A stretch of 9,109 bases of DNA from Scalindua sp964584595 (GCA_964584595.1 CAZPAM010000091.1:1-9109), one strand, 5' to 3'. Counted from the stretch's first letter, positions 1 through 6,263 are shown. Numbers and translations are program-made. Notes: generated by a model not told the origin, from the sequence alone.

Positions 1-10
1 CAGGGAAGAG

Positions 11-127
11 ATGAGTGATGAGTACGAATACGAATGTGATTGCGGTACCATGTGCGGATGTGGGACAGTAGCTGATGAACCCGGCCTGTGTCATTGCGGT
101 ATACTGGAGATGAAAGAAGTGGAATAA
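11..127 (+). CDS. Small cysteine-rich, probably metal-binding protein (or C-terminal end of a longer one)
   Basis: The ATG at 11 opens a 38-residue frame ending in TAA at 125-127. The protein has six cysteines in three CxC pairs (C9/C11, C15/C17, C27/C29) plus one histidine between the last pair (C27-H-C29), in an acidic background. This pattern suggests binding of Zn, Cu or Fe. The second half (ADEPGLCHCG followed by a short charged tail) loosely resembles the 'KPGKCPxCG' knuckle of small heavy-metal-binding domains. An AGGG at 2-5 could serve as a ribosome binding site about six bases before the ATG. The frame is open to the left edge, however, so this may be the tail of a larger protein. 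Its stop codon directly abuts the stop of the opposite-strand TPR gene, with no bases between. The function is not recognised; the metal-binding role is inferred from the cysteine spacing alone. Confidence 0.5.
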   Translation: MSDEYEYECDCGTMCGCGTVADEPGLCHCGILEMKEVE

Positions 128-1087
128 TTATTGCTTCGCCCCCATCAACCCCTTATATATAGTGACTTCACGCATGGCTTTCTTTTTCCACTCATTTACA
201 CTCTCATCTACATTATTCTCTTTATCCTGGAGACCCTTATTCCAGTATGCAAAGCCCAGGTTATTGTGAGCGTCAGGTAAAGAGGGGTTTATCTCTATGG
301 CCTTCTTGAGTATGACAATGGCATCATCAAACATTTTCTTCTGACAATAAACAAGTCCCATATTGCTGTATGCGTCTGCGAATTTCGGGTCGATACCAAT
401 AGCAATTTCATATTCTTCCATTGCCTCATCCAGCTTACCTTGTTCATAGTAGACAAACCCGAGATTAAGGTGAGCTACCTTAAATTGCGGATCGATTTCA
501 ATTGCCTTCTTGAGTACTGCTACGGCTTCATCAAGTCGTCCCATACTGAAATAAACGCTTTCAAGGTAGCAGTATAATTCAGGATCTTTGGACTCGACCT
601 CAAGGGCTTTCTCGAATTCCGCAAGTGCATCTCTCAGTAAGCCTGTTTTATAATAGGATCGTCCGATATACTTATGAGCATCCACATTTTGCGGATCTAT
701 TTCCAGTACCTGCTTCAGTTCATTTATACTCTCTCCAAACATATTGCGTTCTGTATAGACGAGGGACAGGTTGATGCGTGCATCTACAAAATCCGGTTTT
801 AGACTAATTGCCTGCTGATATTCTGATATCGCATCTTTGAATTTCATCTTTTTTTCATAAAGGACGCCGAGATTAAAATGTGCGGCTGCATCCTCTGGAT
901 TGGATTTAATTGTTTCGTTGTATGCAATAATCTTCTCGTCTATCTCTTTCAGCTCTGCTTCTGTTCTTCCTATTTGACTCGCAAGTTCTTCATTTGAGAG
1001 TTTTTCCCCCTCATGTGCGATACTTATGGCAGCAGCAATGAACGTGATTGCCAACGCCAGGGAAAGTATTGATAAATATTTTTTCAC
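128..1087 (-). CDS. Secreted or periplasmic tetratricopeptide repeat (TPR) protein
   Basis: This 319-residue protein starts with a Sec-type signal peptide: KK, then a hydrophobic stretch over residues 4-22, with likely cleavage near A24 (ISIA-HEG). A short charged helix covers residues 30-60. Seven 34-residue TPRs follow, at about 65-98, 99-132, 133-166, 167-200, 201-234, 235-268 and a looser seventh at 269-304 that carries a small insertion. The repeats show the usual G8/Y11/A20/P32 pattern (for example NLGxxY...AIxxxP). TPR arrays are protein-protein interaction scaffolds; nothing here indicates an enzymatic activity. The start codon is GTG, supported by AGGAAG eight bases upstream and by the signal peptide beginning exactly there. 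The gene is last in the minus-strand series and lies 150 nt after the TPR lipoprotein gene, so it may have its own promoter. The partner and pathway are unknown. Confidence 0.85.
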   Translation of the reverse strand: MKKYLSILSLALAITFIAAAISIAHEGEKLSNEELASQIGRTEAELKEIDEKIIAYNETIKSNPEDAAAHFNLGVLYEKKMKFKDAISEYQQAISLKPDFVDARINLSLVYTERNMFGESINELKQVLEIDPQNVDAHKYIGRSYYKTGLLRDALAEFEKALEVESKDPELYCYLESVYFSMGRLDEAVAVLKKAIEIDPQFKVAHLNLGFVYYEQGKLDEAMEEYEIAIGIDPKFADAYSNMGLVYCQKKMFDDAIVILKKAIEINPSLPDAHNNLGFAYWNKGLQDKENNVDESVNEWKKKAMREVTIYKGLMGAKQ

Positions 1088-1095
1088 GGTTTAGT

Positions 1096-1101
1096 CTTCC
1101 T
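1096..1101 (-). promoter_or_regulatory. Ribosome binding site AGGAAG that fixes a GTG start
   Basis: AGGAAG on the minus strand lies eight bases before the GTG at 1085-1087. No in-frame ATG gives a complete signal peptide, so this site decides the start of the secreted TPR protein. Confidence 0.65.
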
Positions 1102-1123
1102 ATTCTTAATTTATAGTTTGTTT

Positions 1124-1152
1124 AAAATATAAAAATCTCACTGCTGGTTCAA
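1124..1152 (-). promoter_or_regulatory. Candidate sigma70-like promoter for the secreted TPR gene
   Basis: On the minus strand TTGAAC (1147-1152) is followed after 17 bases by TATTTT (1124-1129), giving four to five matches of six in each box with ideal spacing. It lies about 37 bases before the GTG start. The segment is AT-rich, and the -35 box sits inside the 3' arm of a stem-loop (1142-1172). The same bases may therefore instead act as a terminator U-tract. Confidence 0.3.
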
Positions 1153-1172
1153 ATTACAAGACTGAGCCAGCA
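1124..1172 (-). terminator. Stem-loop with U-rich tail, possible rho-independent terminator after the TPR lipoprotein gene
   Basis: On the minus strand TGCTGGCTCA (1172-1163) can pair with TGAACCAGCA (1151-1142). This makes a ten-position stem with one C-A mismatch and an 11-base loop. Six bases later comes a U-rich run (TTTTTATATTTT, 1135-1124). It lies 66 bases after the lipoprotein stop codon. The six-base offset of the U-run is longer than is typical, and the element overlaps a promoter-like motif, so termination is plausible but not certain. Confidence 0.4.
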
Positions 1173-1186
1173 TATGTTCCAGGCCC

Positions 1187-1252
1187 TCAGTGCGGACGGA
1201 CAAGCCTCTCTTTCGAGAGGAATCCAATACAGGAATATCAGTGCGGCGGACC
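1187..1252 (-). repeat. Imperfect direct repeat of the lipoprotein gene's 3' end
   Basis: The 14 bases containing the last codons and stop of the TPR lipoprotein gene (GTCCGCCGCACTGA, minus strand, 1251-1238) recur downstream as GTCCGTCCGCACTGA (1201-1187). The only difference is one inserted T. The copies are about 50 bases apart and flank the 1205-1220 hairpin. This may reflect a short local duplication or chance. Confidence 0.4.
1205..1220 (-). other. Perfect hairpin with GAAA tetraloop in the 3' untranslated region
   Basis: On the minus strand CCTCTC-GAAA-GAGAGG forms a six-base-pair perfect stem closed by a GNRA-type tetraloop. It begins 17 bases after the lipoprotein stop codon. No T-run follows, so it is not a classical terminator. 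It could protect or process the mRNA 3' end. Confidence 0.45.
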
Positions 1253-1972
1253 GCCCATTATCTTTGCCTGTGCTGCTTTTTTCTCTTTCATCAGGTCTTC
1301 GTACAATTTAAATTCCGCATCAGCCTCTTTTGTTCTCCCCTGCATCAGGTAAACAACGCCGAGATGGTTGTGCGGCTGTGGAAACTTTGAGTCGATAGCA
1401 GCTGCATTCTTGTACGCAGAGATGGCCTCATCCATTTTCTTCATTGCTAACAATGCCATGCCAATTTCGTCGTGTGCAAGCGCAGAAAGAGGGTTCAATT
1501 CGATTGCCTTATTGAGTTGATTAATTGCCTCTTCAAACTCTTCATAGTATCTATAGGCAATACCAAGATTTATATAAGCTGTCGGATTGGCAGGGTCAAG
1601 CTCTACGGACTTCTTGTAAGCCTCGATTGCTTCTTCTATCATGCCCTGTGTATAGTAAGCACGTCCAAGATAGTTGTATGCCCTGGTCATAGTCGGGTCT
1701 ATTTCTGTTGCCCTCTCCCATGCCTGAACTGCCATACCGAAATTGCCGTCTTTGATTGCTCCAATACCGTACTTATAATAAGCTTCAGCGTCTGCACCCA
1801 GGTTTGGTAGTTTTGGAGCCGGTGGTTGTTCAACTTTTGCTTCCGGCTTTGCCTTTTCCGGAACAACTGCCACTTCCGGCGCTTCCTGCTTACCACATCC
1901 ATAAACTAAGAACGCTGTCAGAATGAGGCAGAAGAATAGATTGCAACTTGTTGATTTACAGATATTTTTCAT
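1238..1972 (-). CDS. TPR-repeat lipoprotein
   Basis: From the ATG at 1972 the protein has 244 residues. It opens with a lipoprotein signal peptide: hydrophobic residues 11-24, then the lipobox VYG-C with C26 as the likely lipidated cysteine. A Pro/Lys/Glu-rich linker (about 27-56) follows, and then five TPR units at about 60-93, 94-127, 128-161, 162-195 and 196-229. The end is short and basic (KAAQAK). It is likely an envelope-anchored protein-interaction scaffold; residue +2 is G, so Asp-type inner-membrane retention is not indicated. The frame can be extended to a TTG at 1990, but AAAGGA six bases before the ATG, together with the signal-peptide layout, supports the shorter start. It is the neighbour of a second exported TPR protein with a similar repeat style, so the two may be paralogues or act in the same assembly. 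The partners are unknown. Confidence 0.85.
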   Translation of the reverse strand: MKNICKSTSCNLFFCLILTAFLVYGCGKQEAPEVAVVPEKAKPEAKVEQPPAPKLPNLGADAEAYYKYGIGAIKDGNFGMAVQAWERATEIDPTMTRAYNYLGRAYYTQGMIEEAIEAYKKSVELDPANPTAYINLGIAYRYYEEFEEAINQLNKAIELNPLSALAHDEIGMALLAMKKMDEAISAYKNAAAIDSKFPQPHNHLGVVYLMQGRTKEADAEFKLYEDLMKEKKAAQAKIMGGPPH

Positions 1973-1978
1973 GTGTTG

Positions 1979-1984
1979 TCCTTT
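1979..1984 (-). promoter_or_regulatory. Ribosome binding site AAAGGA favouring the ATG at 1972
   Basis: AAAGGA on the minus strand is six bases before the ATG at 1970-1972. A TTG-initiated longer form (from 1990) would place this site inside the coding region and leave no comparable site upstream. Confidence 0.6.
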
Positions 1985-2016
1985 TGTCAAAAAAAATTAT
2001 TTCACGATCTACCATG

Positions 2017-3006
2017 CTACGTCATACGTTGAGCCATAAAGTTTGCAATGTCTTTAAAGACGGTTTTGTTGTCCGTCGGTATTTCATCAATTATTTTGTA
2101 AGTTTGTTTTATTAAATCATCGGCATACTTTTGTGCATGATCAATAGCTCCATATTTATTATAAATATCCAGAACAGATTTAACATCGTCCTCGGTTGTC
2201 TCCTCTCTCTGTTTAGTCATTATTTCGATGAGTATTCTTTTCTCATCCGCATTTGCAACCTCTGAGGTATATGCGTATAAAAAACTGGCCTTTCCCTCTT
2301 TAATATCAGAACCAATAACCCCTCCACGCCCCTTACCTACCGTTAAATCAATCAGATCATCTTTTATCTGAAAGGCAGGTCCCATGAGTTTACCCAAATC
2401 CCAAATCTTGTCAATTGTGCCATTTGAGTTTCCCGACGCAACAGCACCACCAACCATTCCACATGCAAGGTAATATCCTGTCTTCAGCCTTACAAGATCA
2501 ATATATTTCTCGACAGTAAAGTCTCTGACTCCTCTCGCATTTATATCCAGCGCCTGTCCTTCGACAGTTTTTTCATATGTTAATGTGAAAATCTCCAGAA
2601 ACTTCAACTTTCTGTCCGGCGGTGCCGGGCTTGCAAGGATGCTTGTGTATGCACGCGCCAGTAGATAGTCCCCGGAATTAATGGCATTGGCGATTCCATA
2701 TTTTACCCATACGGTTGGCTGGTCGCGTCTCATCGTGTCTTCATCTTCTATATCATCATGCAGCAGGAACATATTATGCAAGATTTCTATAGCTAATGCA
2801 AAATGGAGTGCTTCATCCGGGTTGCCGCCAAGTTCCTTACACGTAATCAGACATATCGCAGGCCTTATGCGTTTTCCACCCGTTCTAAGATGATGCCATA
2901 TAGGCTCACTCAAATAATCATCCCTGTCCTGGGGAATAATTTCTTCAAGTAAATCATCTATCTTCTTTCCATATACCTTTATAGACTCTTCTATGTTTGT
3001 TTCCAT
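2017..3006 (-). CDS. Trans-polyprenyl diphosphate synthase (IspA/IspB superfamily)
   Basis: This 329-residue, full-length prenyltransferase condenses isopentenyl diphosphate with an allylic diphosphate to build an isoprenoid chain, in the cytosol or at the membrane surface. Family signatures in order are GGKRIRP (43-49, substrate phosphate binding), the first Asp-rich motif DDIED (84-88) followed by MRRDQPT (92-98), GQALD (150-154), KTGYY (175-179), the second Asp-rich motif DDLID (216-220), and GSDIKEGKA (232-240). The first Asp motif has no two-residue insertion. Position -4 before it is Phe and -5 is Met, a mixed pattern, so I do not assign chain length (C15, C20 or longer for quinone or carrier lipids). 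The start is ATG at 3006. The AGGAGG upstream is 14 bases away, which is long, while a weaker AAGAG lies at 8 bases. The gene follows efp after 49 nt and precedes the TPR lipoprotein by 44 nt. Confidence 0.92.
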   Translation of the reverse strand: METNIEESIKVYGKKIDDLLEEIIPQDRDDYLSEPIWHHLRTGGKRIRPAICLITCKELGGNPDEALHFALAIEILHNMFLLHDDIEDEDTMRRDQPTVWVKYGIANAINSGDYLLARAYTSILASPAPPDRKLKFLEIFTLTYEKTVEGQALDINARGVRDFTVEKYIDLVRLKTGYYLACGMVGGAVASGNSNGTIDKIWDLGKLMGPAFQIKDDLIDLTVGKGRGGVIGSDIKEGKASFLYAYTSEVANADEKRILIEIMTKQREETTEDDVKSVLDIYNKYGAIDHAQKYADDLIKQTYKIIDEIPTDNKTVFKDIANFMAQRMT

Positions 3007-3014
3007 TGCAATTA

Positions 3015-3045
3015 CTCTTGCCTCCTGCTTCTTGCTTCTGACTCC
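3015..3045 (-). repeat. Purine-rich heptad repeat in the efp-prenyl synthase gap
   Basis: On the minus strand four consecutive seven-base units, consensus GRRGYMR (GGAGTCA, GAAGCAA, GAAGCAG, GAGGCAA), fill most of the 49-nt intergenic gap. The strong AGGAGG (3021-3026) arises from the junction of the last two units. It looks like a degenerate low-complexity tandem element. Any role in translation of the downstream gene is inference. Confidence 0.5.
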
Positions 3046-3055
3046 TAAACTACGC

Positions 3056-3613
3056 TTATGCCCTGCCCATAAACTCGCCTGTACGTGTATCGATCTTTAC
3101 AATCTCACCTGTGTTGATAAAGAGCGGTACTTTGGTCATATAACCGGTTTCCAGTTTTGCCGGTTTGAATACATTAGTTACAGTATCTCCCTTTGTACCG
3201 GGATCGGTTTCAATTATCTTCAATGTAACTGATGATGGAAGTTCTACTCCAATGGCATTATTCTCATGAAGCGATACTGAAACTTTGGCGTTTGGCGCTA
3301 TATACGACATCGCATCTCCAAGGATATCCTTAGAGAGAAAAACCTGCTCATAGTTTTCCGTATCCATAAAGCAATAGCTGTCTCCCTCCTGGTACAGGTA
3401 TTCCATATCTCTGTGGTCAAGAAACACATCCTCCACTTTGTCTGAAGGCCTGTAACGTTTTTGTGTGACATTGCCCTGTTTTAAACTTTTTATACTTACC
3501 TGCATGTGTGCGCGTCCCTTACCGGGGGTGACATGATTGTAACTGGCTACCGTATAGAGTTCCCCGTCAATCCTTATAACCAGTCCTTTTCTTAAATCTA
3601 TTGCACTTATCAA
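3056..3613 (-). CDS. efp: Elongation factor P
   Basis: This 185-residue protein has the standard EF-P length and three-domain layout. EF-P binds between the ribosomal P and E sites and relieves stalling at consecutive prolines. Domain I (about 1-64) has the opening ISAIDLRKG and the loop TPGKGRAH. K32 at the loop tip is equivalent to the E. coli lysine that EpmA/EpmB modify; the modifying enzymes are not in this window. Domains II-III (about 65-185) end in the conserved TDPGxKGD (about 137-144), KVPLF and GEIVKIDTRTGEF stretches. The start is TTG (3611-3613), supported by AAGGAG eight bases upstream and by agreement with the usual EF-P N terminus. The gene lies 24 nt after hemW, probably in the same transcript. 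Confidence 0.95.
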   Translation of the reverse strand: MISAIDLRKGLVIRIDGELYTVASYNHVTPGKGRAHMQVSIKSLKQGNVTQKRYRPSDKVEDVFLDHRDMEYLYQEGDSYCFMDTENYEQVFLSKDILGDAMSYIAPNAKVSVSLHENNAIGVELPSSVTLKIIETDPGTKGDTVTNVFKPAKLETGYMTKVPLFINTGEIVKIDTRTGEFMGRA

Positions 3614-3621
3614 CTTTATGG

Positions 3622-3627
3622 CTCCTT
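3622..3627 (-). promoter_or_regulatory. Strong ribosome binding site AAGGAG for the TTG start of efp
   Basis: AAGGAG is eight bases before the TTG at 3611-3613. Together with the conserved N terminus of EF-P this justifies an unusual start codon. The site lies in the 24-nt hemW-efp gap. Confidence 0.7.
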
Positions 3628-3637
3628 AACAAAACTG

Positions 3638-4774
3638 TTACACAAATTCCATCATTACTGAATCTGCCAAAGACAGACCCTTTCTGGTTAACTTTATTCT
3701 TTCATCATCGAAATTTATTAAACCTGCCTGTGTAAGAATGTTTAATTGTGCGCCGAATAATTCGGTTAGATCATAACCAGACCTGTCAAAAAATTCATTT
3801 TTTGAAATACCTGATGTCATTCTCAACGCCATAATAAGTATCTCTGATGCACGTTTCTCTTGAGGTAATTTCTCAGAAAAACATATTAAACTCTTTTTTG
3901 ATTCTACAGCAGATATATATTCATTTACATCTTTTATATTACAGTATCGTTCACCATTAATATAAGAAAATGCTCCGGCTCCTAGACCGATATACTCTCT
4001 ATTTTCCCAGTAGACGGTATTATGCCGACACTCCTTACCAGGTTTTGCAAAGTTCGATATCTCATAGTGTTTATATCCTTTATTGCCGAGAAAATCATTT
4101 GTATGCTCATACATATTAAGCTCTTCTTCCTCTCTGAGTTTTCTGAGCTTTCCGGAATTCATCAATCCAACAAGTGGTGTTCCCTGTTCATACGTAAGGC
4201 AATAAGCTGAGATGTGTTCGGGGTCTAAGATGAGGCATTCTCTCAAATCTGTTTTCCATTCGCTCAGGGTTTGAGTAGGATAACCGTAAATCAGGTCAAT
4301 ACTGATATTTTCGAACCCTTTCTCTCTTAAGCTGGAAAAAACTTCTTTTGCTTCCCTTGCGGTATGAATTCGTCCCAGGAGTTTCAGATATTGATCGTTA
4401 AAAGATTGAATACCAATACTGCTCCGGTCGATACAACTCTCCTTCAGAGCAATGATTTTCTCATCATTCAGCGTACCGGGATTTACTTCAATTGTATATT
4501 CATTGAGATTGGAGACGTCAACGTATTTATAGATTATGTTTAACAGTTTGCTTAGCTGAATCTCATTCAGGACAGTAGGTGTGCCGCCGCCTATATAGAC
4601 TGTTTTAAAAGAATATTTTCCGCTCATTGCCTGGAGTCCATTTTCAATAGCATTGAGATATTCATCCACTATTTGTGATTTCATTACAATCGAGTTGAAA
4701 TCACAATATATGCATTTGCTTATGCAAAATGGAATATGTATATATAAAGAAGGTATATGTTTTTGAATACTCAT
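3638..4774 (-). CDS. hemW: HemW-type radical SAM protein (heme chaperone; HemN-like family)
   Basis: This 378-residue protein matches the length of HemW. The radical SAM cluster motif CxxxCxxC is C17/C21/C24, followed by DF rather than the extra Cys that HemN coproporphyrinogen dehydrogenase has after the third cysteine. Other family marks are YIGGGTPT (60-67, SAM binding), SIGIQSF and LGRIH in mid-protein, HNTVYW and GLGAGAFS, with a C-terminal winged-helix-like HemW domain (about 300-378). Proteins of this type carry a [4Fe-4S] cluster and bind heme. They are often mislabelled as oxygen-independent coproporphyrinogen III oxidase, and a role in heme delivery to respiratory proteins is the family expectation. 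The start is taken as ATG at 4774; a GTG immediately before it (4777) is the alternative. There is no clear ribosome binding site, and the pcm stop lies 9 nt upstream, which suggests translational coupling. Confidence 0.9.
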   Translation of the reverse strand: MSIQKHIPSLYIHIPFCISKCIYCDFNSIVMKSQIVDEYLNAIENGLQAMSGKYSFKTVYIGGGTPTVLNEIQLSKLLNIIYKYVDVSNLNEYTIEVNPGTLNDEKIIALKESCIDRSSIGIQSFNDQYLKLLGRIHTAREAKEVFSSLREKGFENISIDLIYGYPTQTLSEWKTDLRECLILDPEHISAYCLTYEQGTPLVGLMNSGKLRKLREEEELNMYEHTNDFLGNKGYKHYEISNFAKPGKECRHNTVYWENREYIGLGAGAFSYINGERYCNIKDVNEYISAVESKKSLICFSEKLPQEKRASEILIMALRMTSGISKNEFFDRSGYDLTELFGAQLNILTQAGLINFDDERIKLTRKGLSLADSVMMEFV

Positions 4775-4783
4775 CACTAAAAT

Positions 4784-5491
4784 TTAATTGTTTTCAAACT
4801 CTTTCCTTACCAATGGAACAAACATACATTTAAAAAATTCTTCCTCTGTTAATTTCCCATCTGTTTTTGTTGCCCTGACCAGAGTTTGCAATTCCCTGCC
4901 GCCTATCGGTATTATAATCTTTCCGTTTTCTGCAAGTTGATCAATAAGTTGTTCAGGTATATTAAAAGTAGCTGCCGCCACTATTATTCCATCAAAAGGA
5001 GCTTCTTCTTCATAGCCTAAACTGCCGTTAGCAATATGAATCTTTACCCTGTCTCCATAACCCAATTCGTTTAACTTTGCCAACGCTTTCTGTGCAAGTT
5101 GCGGCCTGACCTCAACAGTGTAAATTTCCTCATGTATCTCTGCAAGAAGTGCTGTCTGATAGCCGGAACCTGTACCCACCTCTAAAACCCTGTCTCCCTT
5201 CTTAAGCGAGAGAGCTTGAATCATATATGCAACTATATAAGGTTGAGAGATGGTTTGATCTTCTCCGATAGGCAATGGTGTATCATCGTAAGCCTTGTCA
5301 CAAAGTTCTGCAGGCAGGAATTCATGCCGGGGGACTTTTGCCATAGCACGGAGTACTTTTTCATCTACGATATCTCTGGACATTAATTGCGTTTGCACCA
5401 TTTTCCTTCGTTTTTCTTCGAAAGTTTGTCCTTCTTCAGAAGATGGGTTTGCAGAAATCATATTTTTTAAGAATTTTTTGATTGTGTGCAT
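4784..5491 (-). CDS. pcm: Protein-L-isoaspartate O-methyltransferase
   Basis: This 235-residue SAM-dependent methyltransferase repairs isoaspartyl residues in aged proteins by methylating the alpha-carboxyl of L-isoaspartate, in the cytosol. The catalytic core begins near residue 25 (EEKRRKMVQTQLMSRDI) and contains VPRHEFLP (53-60), GEDQTISQPYIVAYM (76-90, substrate site) and the SAM-binding motif I LEVGTGSGYQTALLA (about 103-117). Later come the acidic-loop VEVRPQLA and a post-I stretch FDGIIVAAA, then IPIGG near the C-terminal part. An N-terminal extra of about 24 residues (polar, Lys-rich) precedes the usual family start. Internal ATGs at residues 11, 30 and 37 have no better ribosome binding site. 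The gene starts five bases after the glycosyltransferase stop and ends nine before hemW, so all three are likely co-transcribed and coupled. Confidence 0.93.
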   Translation of the reverse strand: MHTIKKFLKNMISANPSSEEGQTFEEKRRKMVQTQLMSRDIVDEKVLRAMAKVPRHEFLPAELCDKAYDDTPLPIGEDQTISQPYIVAYMIQALSLKKGDRVLEVGTGSGYQTALLAEIHEEIYTVEVRPQLAQKALAKLNELGYGDRVKIHIANGSLGYEEEAPFDGIIVAAATFNIPEQLIDQLAENGKIIIPIGGRELQTLVRATKTDGKLTEEEFFKCMFVPLVRKEFENN

Positions 5492-5496
5492 CAGTT

Positions 5497-6210
5497 TTAT
5501 GCTGTTGCGCTGCTTTTTACATACTCAATCATTTCTTTTTCAATTATTTCTTTATAATAACCTAATCTTATTGCAGGTTCATCTAACTCCCCACTAAAAC
5601 TCCTTGAAGCATTGTTGTATATGAGTTTAACTGGGATTTCCTTAATACGCAGCCTTAATTTCCATGCCTGCATCCACAATTGCAGAGGCATGCCGTAGCC
5701 ATCCTCTGTCAGCTTCATTTCCTTCAAAGCATCAACTTTATACGCCTTAAAACCGCAAAATGAATCTGTCAGATTAAGCCCCGTAAGTTTGTTTAACGTT
5801 TGGGTTATCTCCATGTTTATTGCGTATCTATCGGGTGGTATCTTTGGATCATGCTTGTTGTCTTCTATCAAATATCTTGATCCTGATACAATGTCATAGT
5901 CTGCTATCTGTGAGAAAAAGATCTGTACTTCATCCGGTATATGCTGGCCATCGCAATCCATTGTAATTATATTGTCATAATTGTTTGAGATTCCATATTT
6001 GAAAGCATCATTGATGGTATGTCCGTAGCCAAGATTTTCTTCGTGTACAATGGTATTTATATTATCTATTTTTGACAATTCCTCTTGTGTGCCATCAGTG
6101 GATCCGTCATCTATCACAAGGATATCCAGATCATACTTCTTTATTTGTGAAATTATCAAGCCGATGTCTTTCTTTTCGTTGAAAGCAGGTAACGCAATAA
6201 GTGTCTTCAT
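5497..6210 (-). CDS. Family 2 glycosyltransferase, polyprenyl-phosphate mannosyl/glucosyltransferase-like (DPM1-like)
   Basis: This 237-residue GT-A fold enzyme has the opening LIALPAFNEKKDI (4-16), nucleotide-binding DDGSTDGT (34-41), NLGYGHTIN (59-67) and the DxD metal site D85-C-D87 in MDCDGQH. SGSRY (109-113) and DSFCGFKAYK (149-158), the latter typical of the dolichyl-phosphate mannosyltransferase subgroup, follow. It has no transmembrane segment, so it is a soluble or peripheral transferase that likely moves a sugar from a nucleotide donor to a lipid phosphate or similar acceptor at the inner face of the membrane. Donor and acceptor cannot be read from the sequence. It is the first gene of the minus-strand operon, and a polyprenyl diphosphate synthase sits four genes later. 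The start is ATG at 6210, with no strong ribosome binding site. Confidence 0.85.
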   Translation of the reverse strand: MKTLIALPAFNEKKDIGLIISQIKKYDLDILVIDDGSTDGTQEELSKIDNINTIVHEENLGYGHTINDAFKYGISNNYDNIITMDCDGQHIPDEVQIFFSQIADYDIVSGSRYLIEDNKHDPKIPPDRYAINMEITQTLNKLTGLNLTDSFCGFKAYKVDALKEMKLTEDGYGMPLQLWMQAWKLRLRIKEIPVKLIYNNASRSFSGELDEPAIRLGYYKEIIEKEMIEYVKSSATA

Positions 6211-6233
6211 GATTTTGCAAACTGGCTTCTTGT

Positions 6234-6263
6234 AAAATATGCTAAATTAAAAACTCTTTTCAA
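6234..6263 (-). promoter_or_regulatory. Candidate promoter for the glycosyltransferase-pcm-hemW-efp operon
   Basis: On the minus strand TTGAAA (6258-6263) and TATTTT (6234-6239) are 18 bases apart and end about 24 bases before the glycosyltransferase ATG. The segment is AT-rich and such matches are easy to find there. It is offered because a promoter is required in this divergent gap. Confidence 0.3.

Noticed and set aside
1190..1810. Plus-strand open frames opposite the TPR lipoprotein gene
   Set aside because: They are antisense to a well-supported lipoprotein with signal peptide and TPRs. They are Cys-rich only because of complementary codons, and no start signals are seen.
1984..1998. 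TTGACA with a T-run upstream of the TPR lipoprotein gene as a -35 box
   Set aside because: The -10 box would have to lie inside the coding region, after the ATG. The motif overlaps the ribosome binding site region and is better seen as chance.
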